Assembly: GCF_900156745.1 (NCBI RefSeq)
Contig: NZ_LT707065.1
Location: 4,402,001-4,466,000 of the forward strand
Reading direction: 5' to 3'
Source: Achromobacter sp. MFA1 R4
Lineage (GTDB): Bacteria > Pseudomonadota > Gammaproteobacteria > Burkholderiales > Burkholderiaceae_B
DNA length: 64,000 bases
In this document: one piece after another, positions 1-7,873 of the stretch
Layout of the letters: every line of letters begins with the position of its first letter
Numbering within the stretch: the first letter of the stretch is position 1
Position numbers and translations under genes: made by a program
Notes under the pieces: model-generated
Databases searched by the model: none
Seen by the model: only the letters and a program-made list of their open reading frames with translations
Told to the model about the DNA's origin: nothing

Positions 1-197
1 ACGATGCGCCGGTCAGGTCCCATCGTGGCGATGAACAGGTGATTGCACGGGGCATGAATGATTTCATCCAGGTCCGCTTTGGACAGGGGCGGCGCGCTCT
101 GTGACAACTGGGGCAGCAGGCGCGCGAACGCCTGCACCAGGCTGTCGTCCGCCTGCGTCGCCAGCGCGACGTCCACGCCATTTTCCAAGGGTTTCAT
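1..197 (-). CDS. GNAT-type N-acetyltransferase (partial)
   Basis: Only the first 65 codons are inside the window; the frame starts at an ATG at 197 and runs off the left edge with no stop. A GGGAGA ribosome-binding site lies 6 bases ahead of the start. The visible part has an amphipathic helix (residues about 18-32), then a segment ending in FIATMGPDRRIV. This looks like the first helix and first beta strand of a GNAT fold that would continue with the acetyl-CoA binding region. GNAT proteins transfer acetyl groups from acetyl-CoA to an amine, but the substrate cannot be told from this fragment. The gene diverges from the chemotaxis receptor gene. Family assignment rests on N-terminal resemblance only. 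Confidence 0.6.
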   Translation of the reverse strand, partial: MKPLENGVDVALATQADDSLVQAFARLLPQLSQSAPPLSKADLDEIIHAPCNHLFIATMGPDRRI

Positions 198-318
198 GCG
201 GGGTCTCCCAGTGCTGCACCGCGCGGTGCGGGACGTTGTGCCGATCTTAGCAATGTCACCGTGGCGCGCAGGCAGACGGTTGTCTTTGTCCGAGCGCAAA
301 CAATCGCCACGTAAATGT

Positions 319-346
319 TTGCTAAATGTGTCAGGAACAATACACT
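319..346 (+). promoter_or_regulatory. candidate sigma-70 promoter of the chemotaxis receptor
   Basis: TTGCTA (319-324) and TACACT (341-346) are separated by 16 bases in an unusually AT-rich stretch about 100 bases ahead of the receptor start. The two hexamers match the -35 and -10 consensus at four of six and four of six positions. I saw no sigma-28 consensus. Inferred from sequence only. Confidence 0.35.
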
Positions 347-449
347 AGGGTTTTCCCTTGTTCGATGACCTATGACATTTCCGTGTGCTGGCGCTGTGCC
401 TGATTGCACGGCGATGACGGGAGATCGACGCTCCTGGACGAAAGACCCC

Positions 450-2075
450 ATGAAGACCCTCCGCACCTATTTCGTCAACCTGGCCATCGGCTCGCGCCTG
501 GCCCTGGGCTTTGGCGCCGTGCTGGCGTTGTTGCTGGCCCTGGCCGGCGTTTCGCACTACGAACTCACACGCATCGGCAACATCAACCGCACGATCACCC
601 AGGAGACCTGGATCAAGGCCAGCGCCATCTCGACGGTCGACGTGACGACGCGCGCCAATGCGCGGCTCAACCTGGAACTGTTCGTCAACGCGAATCCGGC
701 GGCCGCCGACAAGTTGTTCCAGCAGATCGACGCCAACCGCCAGCGCATCGACGAGGCGCTGGCCACGCTGCGCCCCTTGATGAAGACGCCGGACGCCAGC
801 GACCGGCTGCGCACGCTGGAAGCGGCGCGGGGCCGCTACGTGAAGTCGTTCCAGTCAGTGGGCGCGATGCTGCGCGGCGGCGAACGCGAGGCCGCCCGCC
901 AGCGCCTGCTGCAGGAGACCCTGCCCACCCTGGACAGCCTGCAGGATCACATCATCGCGCTGTCGCGCCAGCAGTCCGCCGACATGGACGAAGCCGGCCT
1001 CGCCGGCCGCGCGGTCATCGAGGAGGCCGAGCGCCTGAACCTCGCGCTGTCGGGCCTTGCGCTGGCGTTGGGCGCCTTGTTTGCGTGGCAGGTCAGCCGT
1101 TCGATCACCCGTCCGCTCGCGCGCGCGGTCAAGGCAGCCGAAACCGTGGCGGGGGGCGACCTGGGCCAGCGCATCGAGGCCGGTTCCAAGGATGAGACCG
1201 GGCGCCTGCTCCATGCGCTGCAGGACATGCAGGACAGGCTGGCGGGCGCGGTGCGCGCCATCAGGAATGGGTCTGAAACGATCTCCAGCGCCTCGGGCCA
1301 GATCGCCGCGGGCAATGCCGACCTCTCCAGCCGCACGGAAGAACAGGCGGCATCGCTGGAAGAGACGGCGGCCTCGATGGAGGAACTGGCTTCCACCGTG
1401 AAGCAGAACGCCGACAACGCCCGCCAGGCCAACCAGCTTGCGGCCAGCGCATCAGAAATCGCCGTGCGCGGGGGCGCCGCGGTGTCCGCCGTGGTGGGCA
1501 CCATGCAGGACATTTCGGCCAGTTCGCACAAGATCTCCGACATCGTGTCCGTGATCGACGGCATCGCGTTCCAGACCAACATCCTCGCGCTCAATGCGGC
1601 GGTCGAAGCGGCCCGCGCGGGCGAGCAGGGCAAGGGCTTCGCGGTCGTGGCGGGCGAGGTCCGCTCGCTGGCCCAGCGCAGCGCCCAGGCCGCGCGCGAG
1701 GTCAAGGCCCTGATCGAGGAGTCCGCCGGCAAGGTGGGCGAGGGCGCACGCCAGGTCGAAGGCGCCGGCGCGACCATGCAGGAGATCGTCACGGCCGTCC
1801 GGCATGTGACCGACATCATGGGTGAGATCGCGGCCGCATCGCACGAACAGGCCAGCGGCATCGACCAGGTGAACCGCGCCGTCGCGCAGATGGACGAGGT
1901 GACGCAGCAGAATGCGGCCCTGGTCGAAGAAGCGGCCGCCGCCGCGGGCTCCATGCAGGACCAGGCCCGCGAACTGGTGCGGGCGGTGGGGGTGTTCCGG
2001 CTGGCCGAGGATGGCGCGCGGCGCGGGCAGGACGCGGCGCCGCTGCGCGCGCCCGGCACGCTGAGGCTGGCGTAG
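450..2075 (+). CDS. methyl-accepting chemotaxis protein
   Basis: Inner-membrane chemoreceptor of 541 residues that senses a periplasmic ligand and controls CheA through CheW. In order: a short cytoplasmic N-terminus, TM1 (about residues 15-37), a periplasmic helical-bundle domain (about 38-195), TM2 (about 197-214), a HAMP linker (about 215-268) and a long cytoplasmic coiled coil. The hairpin tip (about 369-412) carries the conserved [20 protein letters not shown] and [17 protein letters not shown] segments. The ATG at 450 is preferred over in-frame starts at 372 because it places a basic MKTLR segment directly before TM1. No C-terminal NWETF-type tether is visible, so methylation enzymes would have to act without it. 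Ligand unknown. The family assignment is secure. Confidence 0.95.
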   Translation: MKTLRTYFVNLAIGSRLALGFGAVLALLLALAGVSHYELTRIGNINRTITQETWIKASAISTVDVTTRANARLNLELFVNANPAAADKLFQQIDANRQRIDEALATLRPLMKTPDASDRLRTLEAARGRYVKSFQSVGAMLRGGEREAARQRLLQETLPTLDSLQDHIIALSRQQSADMDEAGLAGRAVIEEAERLNLALSGLALALGALFAWQVSRSITRPLARAVKAAETVAGGDLGQRIEAGSKDETGRLLHALQDMQDRLAGAVRAIRNGSETISSASGQIAAGNADLSSRTEEQAASLEETAASMEELASTVKQNADNARQANQLAASASEIAVRGGAAVSAVVGTMQDISASSHKISDIVSVIDGIAFQTNILALNAAVEAARAGEQGKGFAVVAGEVRSLAQRSAQAAREVKALIEESAGKVGEGARQVEGAGATMQEIVTAVRHVTDIMGEIAAASHEQASGIDQVNRAVAQMDEVTQQNAALVEEAAAAAGSMQDQARELVRAVGVFRLAEDGARRGQDAAPLRAPGTLRLA

Positions 2076-2080
2076 GCGGG

Positions 2081-2575
2081 CTATTTGCCGCAGGCGGCCT
2101 GCAATGCCTTCATCTGCGGGCTGCCGTCGGGAAAGCGCACGAATTGCACCTGGCTTTCGTCCAGGCCTTCGTCCTTGATGGCGGCGACCAGGCTTTCGTC
2201 CATGTAGTAGCTGGTCGTCGGCAAAAAGCCCACGCGCGACTGGCGGCAATTGAACAGCACGTCCGTCACCGACCGGTTGAAGCGGCCGCGTCCCTTGTCC
2301 GCGCCGGGAATGGTCTGGGCGGCGGTGTAGCGCAGTTCCATCTTGCCCCTGGCGTTGCCGGACGCCTGCCGGCTGTCGGGCAGGGCGCCGATCCGGATGG
2401 AAACGTTGGGGTGGTCCGGCCGCGGCGGCACGTCGAACCATTGCTGCGCCTGCGCGCCCGCGCTGGCCAATAGCGTGGCCGTGGCGGCGAACGCAGCCAT
2501 TGCGGGCAGCAGGCGGCGGGCGTTCAGACCCGGGAGGCCGGGAGGGCGAGCAAAAACGGCAAACGGTAGGCGCAT
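2081..2575 (-). CDS. small exported protein, surface-adhesin-E-like
   Basis: A 164-residue protein with a long N-terminal leader (hydrophobic segment about residues 22-42, possible cleavage after GAQA). The mature part is about 120 residues with two cysteines, one in the FNCRQS segment and one near the C-terminus (AACGK), a pair that could form a disulfide in the periplasm. Its size and the pattern of a central Cys followed by a TSYYM strand recall small adhesin-E-like proteins of betaproteobacteria, but this is a weak family match. It ends 5 bases from the end of the chemoreceptor (convergent) and shares a 141-base upstream region with the divergent PhzF gene. Function not established. Confidence 0.6.
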   Translation of the reverse strand: MRLPFAVFARPPGLPGLNARRLLPAMAAFAATATLLASAGAQAQQWFDVPPRPDHPNVSIRIGALPDSRQASGNARGKMELRYTAAQTIPGADKGRGRFNRSVTDVLFNCRQSRVGFLPTTSYYMDESLVAAIKDEGLDESQVQFVRFPDGSPQMKALQAACGK

Positions 2576-2716
2576 GGTTGGTCCGTGGTCGAAAGCGGTT
2601 TTCTTCTGCCGCCCGCCCGGTGAACACGGCGGTCGTGGCACGCGCCCGGGCAGGGGCCTCAAATGTAGCAAAATGCGGTCTGGTGCCGCGCGCGCGACAC
2701 ATTCCCCGGATTCATC

Positions 2717-3505
2717 ATGCCCCAATTCGATCTCTATCAAGTAGACGCCTTCTCCGCCGCGCCCTTTGGCGGCAACCCCGCGGCGGTCGTGCCGCTGGAT
2801 GCCTGGCTGCCCGACGACATCCTGCAGCGCATCGCCGAAGAAAACAATCTGTCCGAAACGGCCTACTTCGTCCGCAACGGCGAGGGGTACGAACTGCGCT
2901 GGTTCACGCCCGCGGTCGAGGTCGACCTGTGCGGTCACGCGACGCTCGCATCGGCCTATGTGCTCTTCGAGCAACTGAACGCCGGCCAGGACGTGCTGCG
3001 CTTTGCCACGCGCAGCGGCGAGCTGCGCGTGCGCCGCGCGGGCGACCGGCTGGCGATGGACTTTCCGGCCAAACAGCCGCAGGCCGAGGAGATCCCGCCC
3101 GGACTGCTGCAGGCGCTGGGCCTGCCGGCTGCGCAAGCTCTGTACCGCACCGACGACTACCTGGTGGTGATCGAGGACGAGGCGCTCATCGCCGGCCTGC
3201 AGCCGGACTTCGCGGCGCTGGCGGCCTTCGACGTGCGCGGCGTGGCCGTCACCGCGCCGTCGTCGCGCTTCGACTTCGTGTCGCGCTGGTTCGGCCCGCG
3301 CGTGGGCGTGAACGAAGACCCCGTGACCGGCTCCGCGCACACCTCGCTCGCGCCGTACTGGGCGCAGCGGCTGGGCAAGCGCACGCTTACCGCGCAGCAG
3401 GGCGGGGCGCGCAAGGGCCAGCTCGTGTGCGAGGTGCAGGACAACGGGCGCGTGGTCATCAGCGGCCAGGCGGCGCTGTACCTGCGCGGGACTATTCATC
3501 TCTGA
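2717..3505 (+). CDS. PhzF family isomerase/epimerase-like protein
   Basis: A 262-residue protein of the PhzF fold, two similar alpha/beta halves related to diaminopimelate epimerase. The N-terminus QVDAFSAAPFGGNPAAVV, the catalytic glutamate E47 in NLSETAYF and the CGHATLASAYVL motif are all present. The second half carries the GVNEDPVTGSAH motif that closes the active site. PhzF itself isomerises a dihydroxyanthranilate in phenazine synthesis. No other phenazine genes are nearby, so this is one of the many paralogues of unknown substrate. The length is slightly short for the family (usually 260-300) but complete. It converges on the AraC gene with a hairpin between them. Confidence 0.9.
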   Translation: MPQFDLYQVDAFSAAPFGGNPAAVVPLDAWLPDDILQRIAEENNLSETAYFVRNGEGYELRWFTPAVEVDLCGHATLASAYVLFEQLNAGQDVLRFATRSGELRVRRAGDRLAMDFPAKQPQAEEIPPGLLQALGLPAAQALYRTDDYLVVIEDEALIAGLQPDFAALAAFDVRGVAVTAPSSRFDFVSRWFGPRVGVNEDPVTGSAHTSLAPYWAQRLGKRTLTAQQGGARKGQLVCEVQDNGRVVISGQAALYLRGTIHL

Positions 3506-3527
3506 GCCCCGCCGTGCACCGCGGGGC
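3506..3527. terminator. hairpin between convergent genes
   Basis: GCCCCGC (3506-3512), an 8-base loop and GCGGGGC (3521-3527) form a perfect 7-bp GC stem directly after the PhzF stop codon and ahead of the AraC stop. There is no T-run on either side, so it is a weak or factor-assisted terminator at best. Confidence 0.45.
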
Positions 3528-3545
3528 ATTGCCACCTGCCCCGCG

Positions 3546-4400
3546 TCATGAAACGCCGGTCAGCAGGTGCGGCGCCGCGCCTGAGGCCGCGCGCCGAAAG
3601 CGCGAGGGCGAAACGCCCATGTGATCGCGGAAGAACCGCGAAAAATTGCCGGGAGTGGAAAAGCCCAGGTCCATGGCGACCGACGTGAGCGGCTGTTCCT
3701 GATGCACAAGCCTGCGTACGGCTTCTTCCACGCGGACCGCGCTCCAGAACACCTGGGGCGTGGTGTTGAGCTGGTCGCGGAACAACGCAAAAAAATGGCC
3801 GCGCGACAGGCCGACCTTGGCCGCGATGTCTTCCACTGCAACGGGTTCGTGGACGTTTTCGCGCATGTAGGAAATGGCGCTGCGCAGCCGGTGATCCAGC
3901 GTTTGCGGCCGGGGCGCCACGCCGGGCGGCCGTCCGGCCTGCGAGGAGGATTCGATGGCCGCCTGCAGCAGCGCCTGCACCCCGGCGTCGATATCGTCGC
4001 GCGTGTGGCCTAGCGGCGCGACGATCTTGTCCAGGAGGCTCCAGCAGCTCTGGCGGACAGCTGCGTCGATGGGCACGCCAGGCGTGGCGAACTGAAACGG
4101 CCGGCCGGTGGCGGCGCGGCGTTCGTCCAGCCACGGCCGGGCAATGTACAAGACGAGGAACACCGCCGGCCCCGAGCGATCGAGCAATCGCGCGTCGTGG
4201 GATTCATAGGTGTTCGTGCCCAGCGCAAGGTGCTCGCTGTAGCGCACCAGCTTCGAACCGACTCGGGCCTCGGCTCTGGAGCCGCCCAGCCAAAGCGCGA
4301 GCTGCACCTCGGCATGCGCGTGGGCGATCAGGTCGCCCCGCAATTCGAGTACGACCGCGCGGCCAAATGCGCCTTCGTGCAAGGCATACGTCTCTTGCAT
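3546..4400 (-). CDS. AraC family transcriptional regulator
   Basis: A 284-residue regulator with an N-terminal cupin-like ligand domain (HAHAEVQLALWLGG near residue 25) and a C-terminal pair of helix-turn-helix motifs. The first HTH is VEDIAAKVGLSRGHFFALFR. The second is SVAMDLGFSTPGNFSRFFRDH followed by MGVSPSRFRR, the AraC/XylS signature. The start at 4400 is chosen because GGAGA sits 6 bases ahead of it; an upstream ATG at 4412 lacks such a site. It diverges from the FAH/hydrolase/amidohydrolase operon. Direct repeats and a palindrome in the shared region make it the likely activator of that operon. Confidence 0.9.
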   Translation of the reverse strand: MQETYALHEGAFGRAVVLELRGDLIAHAHAEVQLALWLGGSRAEARVGSKLVRYSEHLALGTNTYESHDARLLDRSGPAVFLVLYIARPWLDERRAATGRPFQFATPGVPIDAAVRQSCWSLLDKIVAPLGHTRDDIDAGVQALLQAAIESSSQAGRPPGVAPRPQTLDHRLRSAISYMRENVHEPVAVEDIAAKVGLSRGHFFALFRDQLNTTPQVFWSAVRVEEAVRRLVHQEQPLTSVAMDLGFSTPGNFSRFFRDHMGVSPSRFRRAASGAAPHLLTGVS

Positions 4401-4522
4401 GATTGTCTCCATGGTTCTGGTCGGACGATGAGCGCGTTCATCGCCGTCGGGGAGCCTCGTTGTGCCCCGGCCTTTTTCGGGAATTTTAGGGGCGCTTGAC
4501 ACGTTTTCAGGTACCCGCAGGG

Positions 4523-4542
4523 GCTAGGTGTATTCACCTAGC
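4523..4542. promoter_or_regulatory. perfect inverted repeat in the AraC/FAH divergent region
   Basis: GCTAGGTG (4523-4530), TATT, CACCTAGC (4535-4542) is an exact 8+4+8 palindrome between two divergent genes. It is a good candidate for a dimeric regulator site, possibly controlling the AraC gene. Which protein binds is unknown. Confidence 0.5.
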
Positions 4543-4554
4543 ACGCCATCTGAC

Positions 4555-4594
4555 TCTGCGATAAGTTCCCGCACTCGGCGATAAGCGCCGGCCC
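4555..4594 (+). promoter_or_regulatory. tandem 20-bp direct repeat, likely AraC-type operator
   Basis: Two adjacent 20-base units (4555-4574 and 4575-4594) share 15 positions, including an identical GCGATAAG core at 4558 and 4578. AraC/XylS proteins bind direct repeats about two helical turns apart that end at or overlap the -35 element. Here the second unit would cover the -35 position relative to a possible -10, TACAGT, at 4606-4611. The arrangement fits class II activation of the downstream operon by the divergent AraC protein. Confidence 0.5.
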
Positions 4595-4672
4595 CGTGCC
4601 GTCTTTACAGTGGTGCCTACCGGTGTGGCGAAAGTCTGCCGACCGATTTTCAAAGGCATGAAGGAGACTGCG

Positions 4673-5551
4673 GTGCGCATTGCAAGTTACGTATTCAACG
4701 GGGAGCCCGGCGTCGGGCTGGTGTCGGGCGATGGCCTGTCGGTGACGCCGCTGGCGCTTGACGACGCGGGCAGGCAGATCGGCGTGCAGGCCGTGATCGA
4801 CCTGCTTGCGGCGGGCGGCAGGCTTGCGGAGGCGGGCGCGCCCCTGCCGCTGGCGGACGTGGTCCTGCGCGCGCCCTTGCCCCGTCCGCGGCGCAATCTC
4901 TGGTGCGTCGGACGCAACTACCATGCGCATGCCAAGGAGCTCTCCGAGTCGGTTTTCAAGGATAACGATGCGGACCCGCAATCCTGGCCCATCGTGTTCA
5001 CCAAGGTGCCGGAATGCGTGGTGGGGCCTCGGGCGCAGGTCCTGCTGCCAACCGGCGTGTCGGAACAGATCGACTACGAAGCCGAGCTGGGCGTGGTCAT
5101 CGGCAAGGCGGGCAAGAACATATCGCGTGGCGCGGCCCTGGACTACGTCTTCGGCTACACCGTCATTAACGATGTCACCGCGCGCGACGTGCAGATGCGG
5201 CATCAACAATGGGACATGGGCAAATCGTTCGACACGTTCTGTCCGATGGGACCGTGGATCGTCACGGCGGATGAGTTCGATGGGACGAGGACGCGGGTGC
5301 GCTGCTGGGTCAACGGCGAACTCAGGCAGGACGGCCTCACCGAAAACATGATCTTCGATATTCCCACCCTGATCGAAACGATTTCGCGCGGCATCACGCT
5401 CTACCCGGGCGACGTGATCGCCACCGGGACGCCAGCTGGCGTCGGGATGGGCATGAAGCCGGCGCGCTATCTGGCGGCAGGCGACGTGGTGCGGGTGGAG
5501 ATCGATGGCCTGGGGGCCATCGAAAACGCATTTGTCCAGGAGCAGGCATGA
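4673..5551 (+). CDS. fumarylacetoacetate hydrolase (FAH) family protein
   Basis: A 292-residue metal-dependent enzyme that would cleave C-C bonds in, hydrate or decarboxylate a diketo-acid in an aromatic or related catabolic route. Family marks are WCVGRNYHAHAKE (residues 77-89), the metal ligands of the E-x-E...D set (E136, E138, D167), and the late GDVIATGTPAGVGMG turn. The GTG at 4673 is preferred over the ATG at 4658 because AAGGAG stands 7 bases ahead of it and the resulting N-terminus (MRIASY) fits the family. It is the first gene of a three-gene operon and overlaps the next by 4 bases. The exact substrate is not evident. Confidence 0.9.
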   Translation: MRIASYVFNGEPGVGLVSGDGLSVTPLALDDAGRQIGVQAVIDLLAAGGRLAEAGAPLPLADVVLRAPLPRPRRNLWCVGRNYHAHAKELSESVFKDNDADPQSWPIVFTKVPECVVGPRAQVLLPTGVSEQIDYEAELGVVIGKAGKNISRGAALDYVFGYTVINDVTARDVQMRHQQWDMGKSFDTFCPMGPWIVTADEFDGTRTRVRCWVNGELRQDGLTENMIFDIPTLIETISRGITLYPGDVIATGTPAGVGMGMKPARYLAAGDVVRVEIDGLGAIENAFVQEQA

Positions 5552-6333
5552 CCACACGCCACATCAACGGCCTCTCGGTCGAAATCGACGGCGCAGGCCC
5601 CGCGCTGCTGTGCATTCATGGGCTGGGCGGGTCCTCCAATACGTGGACCCCCATGATGGGCGCCTTTTCCGGTTTCCAGGTCATCCGCCCGGACCTGCCG
5701 GGCAGCGCGAGGTCGGCGTTGCCGGGCCAGCCCCTGTCCATCGAGGGGTATGTCGAATCGATGGCGCGCCTGATCGAGGAACTGGGCGGCGAGCCCGTGC
5801 ACGTCGCGGCGCACTCGCTGGGCACCATCGTGGCCCAGCATCTTGCCCTGCGGCACCCGGCGAAGGTCCGTTCGCTGGCTCTGTTCGGCCCGCTAGCCGC
5901 GCCGCCCGATGCGGGCAGGCCTGGCATCCGGGCGCGGGCGCAACTCGCGAGGGAGGGGCCGGCGGCGTTGCAGGAGATCGCCGACGCCATCGTCAAGGGC
6001 GCCACCAGCAGCCGCACCAAGGCGCAACAGCCCGCCGTCCTGGCGCTCGTGCGCGAAAGCGTGATGCGCCAGCCGCCGGAGGGGTATGCGCAGAGCTGCG
6101 CAGCGCTTGCCGACGCGCAGGCGGCGGACCTTGAACGCCTCGGCCTGCCGGTGCTGCTGGTTACGGGCGACGAAGACGCCGTTGCGCCGCCCGCCAACGT
6201 GCAGGCCATGGCGGCGCGCATCGCCGGCAGCCGTCACACGATCCTGCAGGGCTGCGGCCACTGGACCACGTATGAGCAGCCGCAGGCCTGCGCCGAGGCA
6301 TTCGCGGCATTTCACGCGGCCCGGCCCGGCTAG
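5548..6333 (+). CDS. alpha/beta hydrolase, enol-lactonase/MhpC-like
   Basis: A 261-residue single-domain alpha/beta hydrolase. The oxyanion region HGLGGSS is near residue 24, the nucleophile elbow AHSLG contains S90, the acid is D208 or D210 in TGDEDAV, and the general base is H238 in GCGHWT. The size and the GCGH motif fit 3-oxoadipate enol-lactonases and C-C bond hydrolases of aromatic meta-cleavage, but the substrate cannot be fixed. It overlaps the FAH gene by ATGA, so the two are translationally coupled. Together with the following amidohydrolase they look like one catabolic module. Confidence 0.88.
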   Translation: MTTRHINGLSVEIDGAGPALLCIHGLGGSSNTWTPMMGAFSGFQVIRPDLPGSARSALPGQPLSIEGYVESMARLIEELGGEPVHVAAHSLGTIVAQHLALRHPAKVRSLALFGPLAAPPDAGRPGIRARAQLAREGPAALQEIADAIVKGATSSRTKAQQPAVLALVRESVMRQPPEGYAQSCAALADAQAADLERLGLPVLLVTGDEDAVAPPANVQAMAARIAGSRHTILQGCGHWTTYEQPQACAEAFAAFHAARPG

Positions 6334-6406
6334 GTCCCTCCCGAATCACCCCGACGTTCCCACCCATAAGAATGCCGGCCCCCGACGGGCCGCGAGGAGA
6401 CTATTC

Positions 6407-7723
6407 ATGTCCAGAATTGCGATCACCAACGTCGTCATCTTCGATGGAAGCGGCGAGGATGTCTTCGACGGCGAAGTCCTGGTGGACGGCGCGCGCATCG
6501 CCGAGGTCGCGCGCCTGCCCGAGCGGGTCAGCCGCGACGGCGCGCGCGTCATCGACGGCAAGCGCCGGTTCATCATGCCCGGGATGACCGAGGCGCACAC
6601 GCACTTTTCCTGGAACGACCAGCCCACGCTGGCGGCCATCCAGTTCATGCCGCCTGAAGAACATATCCTCTGGTGCGTGCGGGTCGCCAAGCGCTACCTC
6701 GAGATGGGATGGACCTCTGCGATCGGCGCCGCCGCCGCCAAGCCCCGGCTGGACGTGGTGCTGCGCAACGCGATCGAGGCCGGAGAATGTCCGGGTCCGC
6801 GCTACCTGGCTGGCAGCCAGGAGATCACGACCATCGGCGCGCTGGGCGACAACACGCTGCCCCACATGCACTTCGAGGAACTGAGCTTTGGCAGCGTGTG
6901 CAGCGGCCCGGAGGAAATCCGCCGGTCGGTCCGCACCTTCATCAAGTACGGCGTCGACCATCTGAAGATCAACCTTTCGGGCGAGTACATCGCCGGCCTG
7001 CCGGCCGAGATGTCGCCGTTCGCCGAGGACGAGATCGCCATGCTGGCGAACGAGGCCAAGCGGTACGGCAAACGCGTCGCCGCGCACGCGCGGTCCAGCG
7101 AATCGGTCAAGCAATGCGTGCGCCACGGCATCGAGATGATCTATCACGCCAGCTTCGCGGACGACGAGGCGCTGGACATGCTGGAGGCCAACAAGGACAA
7201 GCACTTCGTCGCCCCGGGTATCGGCTGGCTGGTGCGCACCGCCTACCACGCGTCCGACTACGGCATCACGCCCGCCGTCGCCGAGCGCATGGGCTACAAG
7301 CGCGAGCTCGAGATCGCGGCCGAGAGCCTGCGCAAGATGCACAAACGGGGCATACGCATCCTGCCTGGCGGCGACTACGGTTTTGCCTGGATGCCGCATG
7401 GCACGAATGCCAATGATCTCCAGTATTTCGTCGACTACATCGGCATGAGTCCGGTCGAGGCGCTGGTGGCGGCAACGCGACTGGGCGGGCAGATCATGCA
7501 GCGGCCGGATGAGCTGGGCATGCTGCGGCCGGGCTACATGGCGGATGTCGTCGTGGTGGATGGCAATCCGCTACAGAACCTTGCGTTGCTGGCCGATCCG
7601 GACCGGATCGTCCTGGTCATGAAGGACGGCAAGGTCTACAAGGACACCGGGGCAGCGGTTCAGGGCGGCGCGGCGGGGTTGGATGCCGCCACCGTCCCGC
7701 TTGCCGAGCCTGCGCTGGCGTGA
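6407..7723 (+). CDS. metal-dependent amidohydrolase (imidazolonepropionase/prolidase-like)
   Basis: A 438-residue amidohydrolase-superfamily protein. It has the N-terminal beta domain and first metal motif HTH (H64, H66 in TEAHTHFSW), later histidines in AAHARSS and YHASF, and an aspartate in LPGGDYGF. The C-terminal beta strands GMLRPGYMADVVVVDGNP and VLVMKDGKVYKD are typical of the family. A GAGGAGA site lies 7 bases ahead of the ATG at 6407; in-frame upstream codons are non-coding in character. The family hydrolyses cyclic amides, dipeptides or related C-N bonds. In this operon it would act with the FAH-family enzyme and the alpha/beta hydrolase on an unidentified compound. Confidence 0.9.
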   Translation: MSRIAITNVVIFDGSGEDVFDGEVLVDGARIAEVARLPERVSRDGARVIDGKRRFIMPGMTEAHTHFSWNDQPTLAAIQFMPPEEHILWCVRVAKRYLEMGWTSAIGAAAAKPRLDVVLRNAIEAGECPGPRYLAGSQEITTIGALGDNTLPHMHFEELSFGSVCSGPEEIRRSVRTFIKYGVDHLKINLSGEYIAGLPAEMSPFAEDEIAMLANEAKRYGKRVAAHARSSESVKQCVRHGIEMIYHASFADDEALDMLEANKDKHFVAPGIGWLVRTAYHASDYGITPAVAERMGYKRELEIAAESLRKMHKRGIRILPGGDYGFAWMPHGTNANDLQYFVDYIGMSPVEALVAATRLGGQIMQRPDELGMLRPGYMADVVVVDGNPLQNLALLADPDRIVLVMKDGKVYKDTGAAVQGGAAGLDAATVPLAEPALA

Positions 7724-7873
7724 GGCAAGGGTCCGGGCGGCGTTCAGGGCAGGGGGCGTCGCTTCGCCCGCTTTCATGGTGCGCGCAATCAGGGGGGGCG
7801 TTGGCGCGGTACGATTCCGCATTGCCGCGCCGCGCGTCCCGCCGGCTGTCTGGCGCCACCCCGAGAACCTTGC

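Noticed and set aside
198..449. Sigma-28 promoter for the chemoreceptor
   Set aside because: No TAAA-N15-GCCGATAA match; only a sigma-70-like pair could be supported.
372..449. Upstream start of the chemoreceptor at 372
   Set aside because: Would add 26 non-conserved residues before a normal basic N-terminus starting at 450.
947..2059. Long minus-strand open frame opposite the chemoreceptor gene
   Set aside because: Ala/Ser/Arg-rich shadow of the GC-rich coding strand; the plus strand has clear receptor domains.
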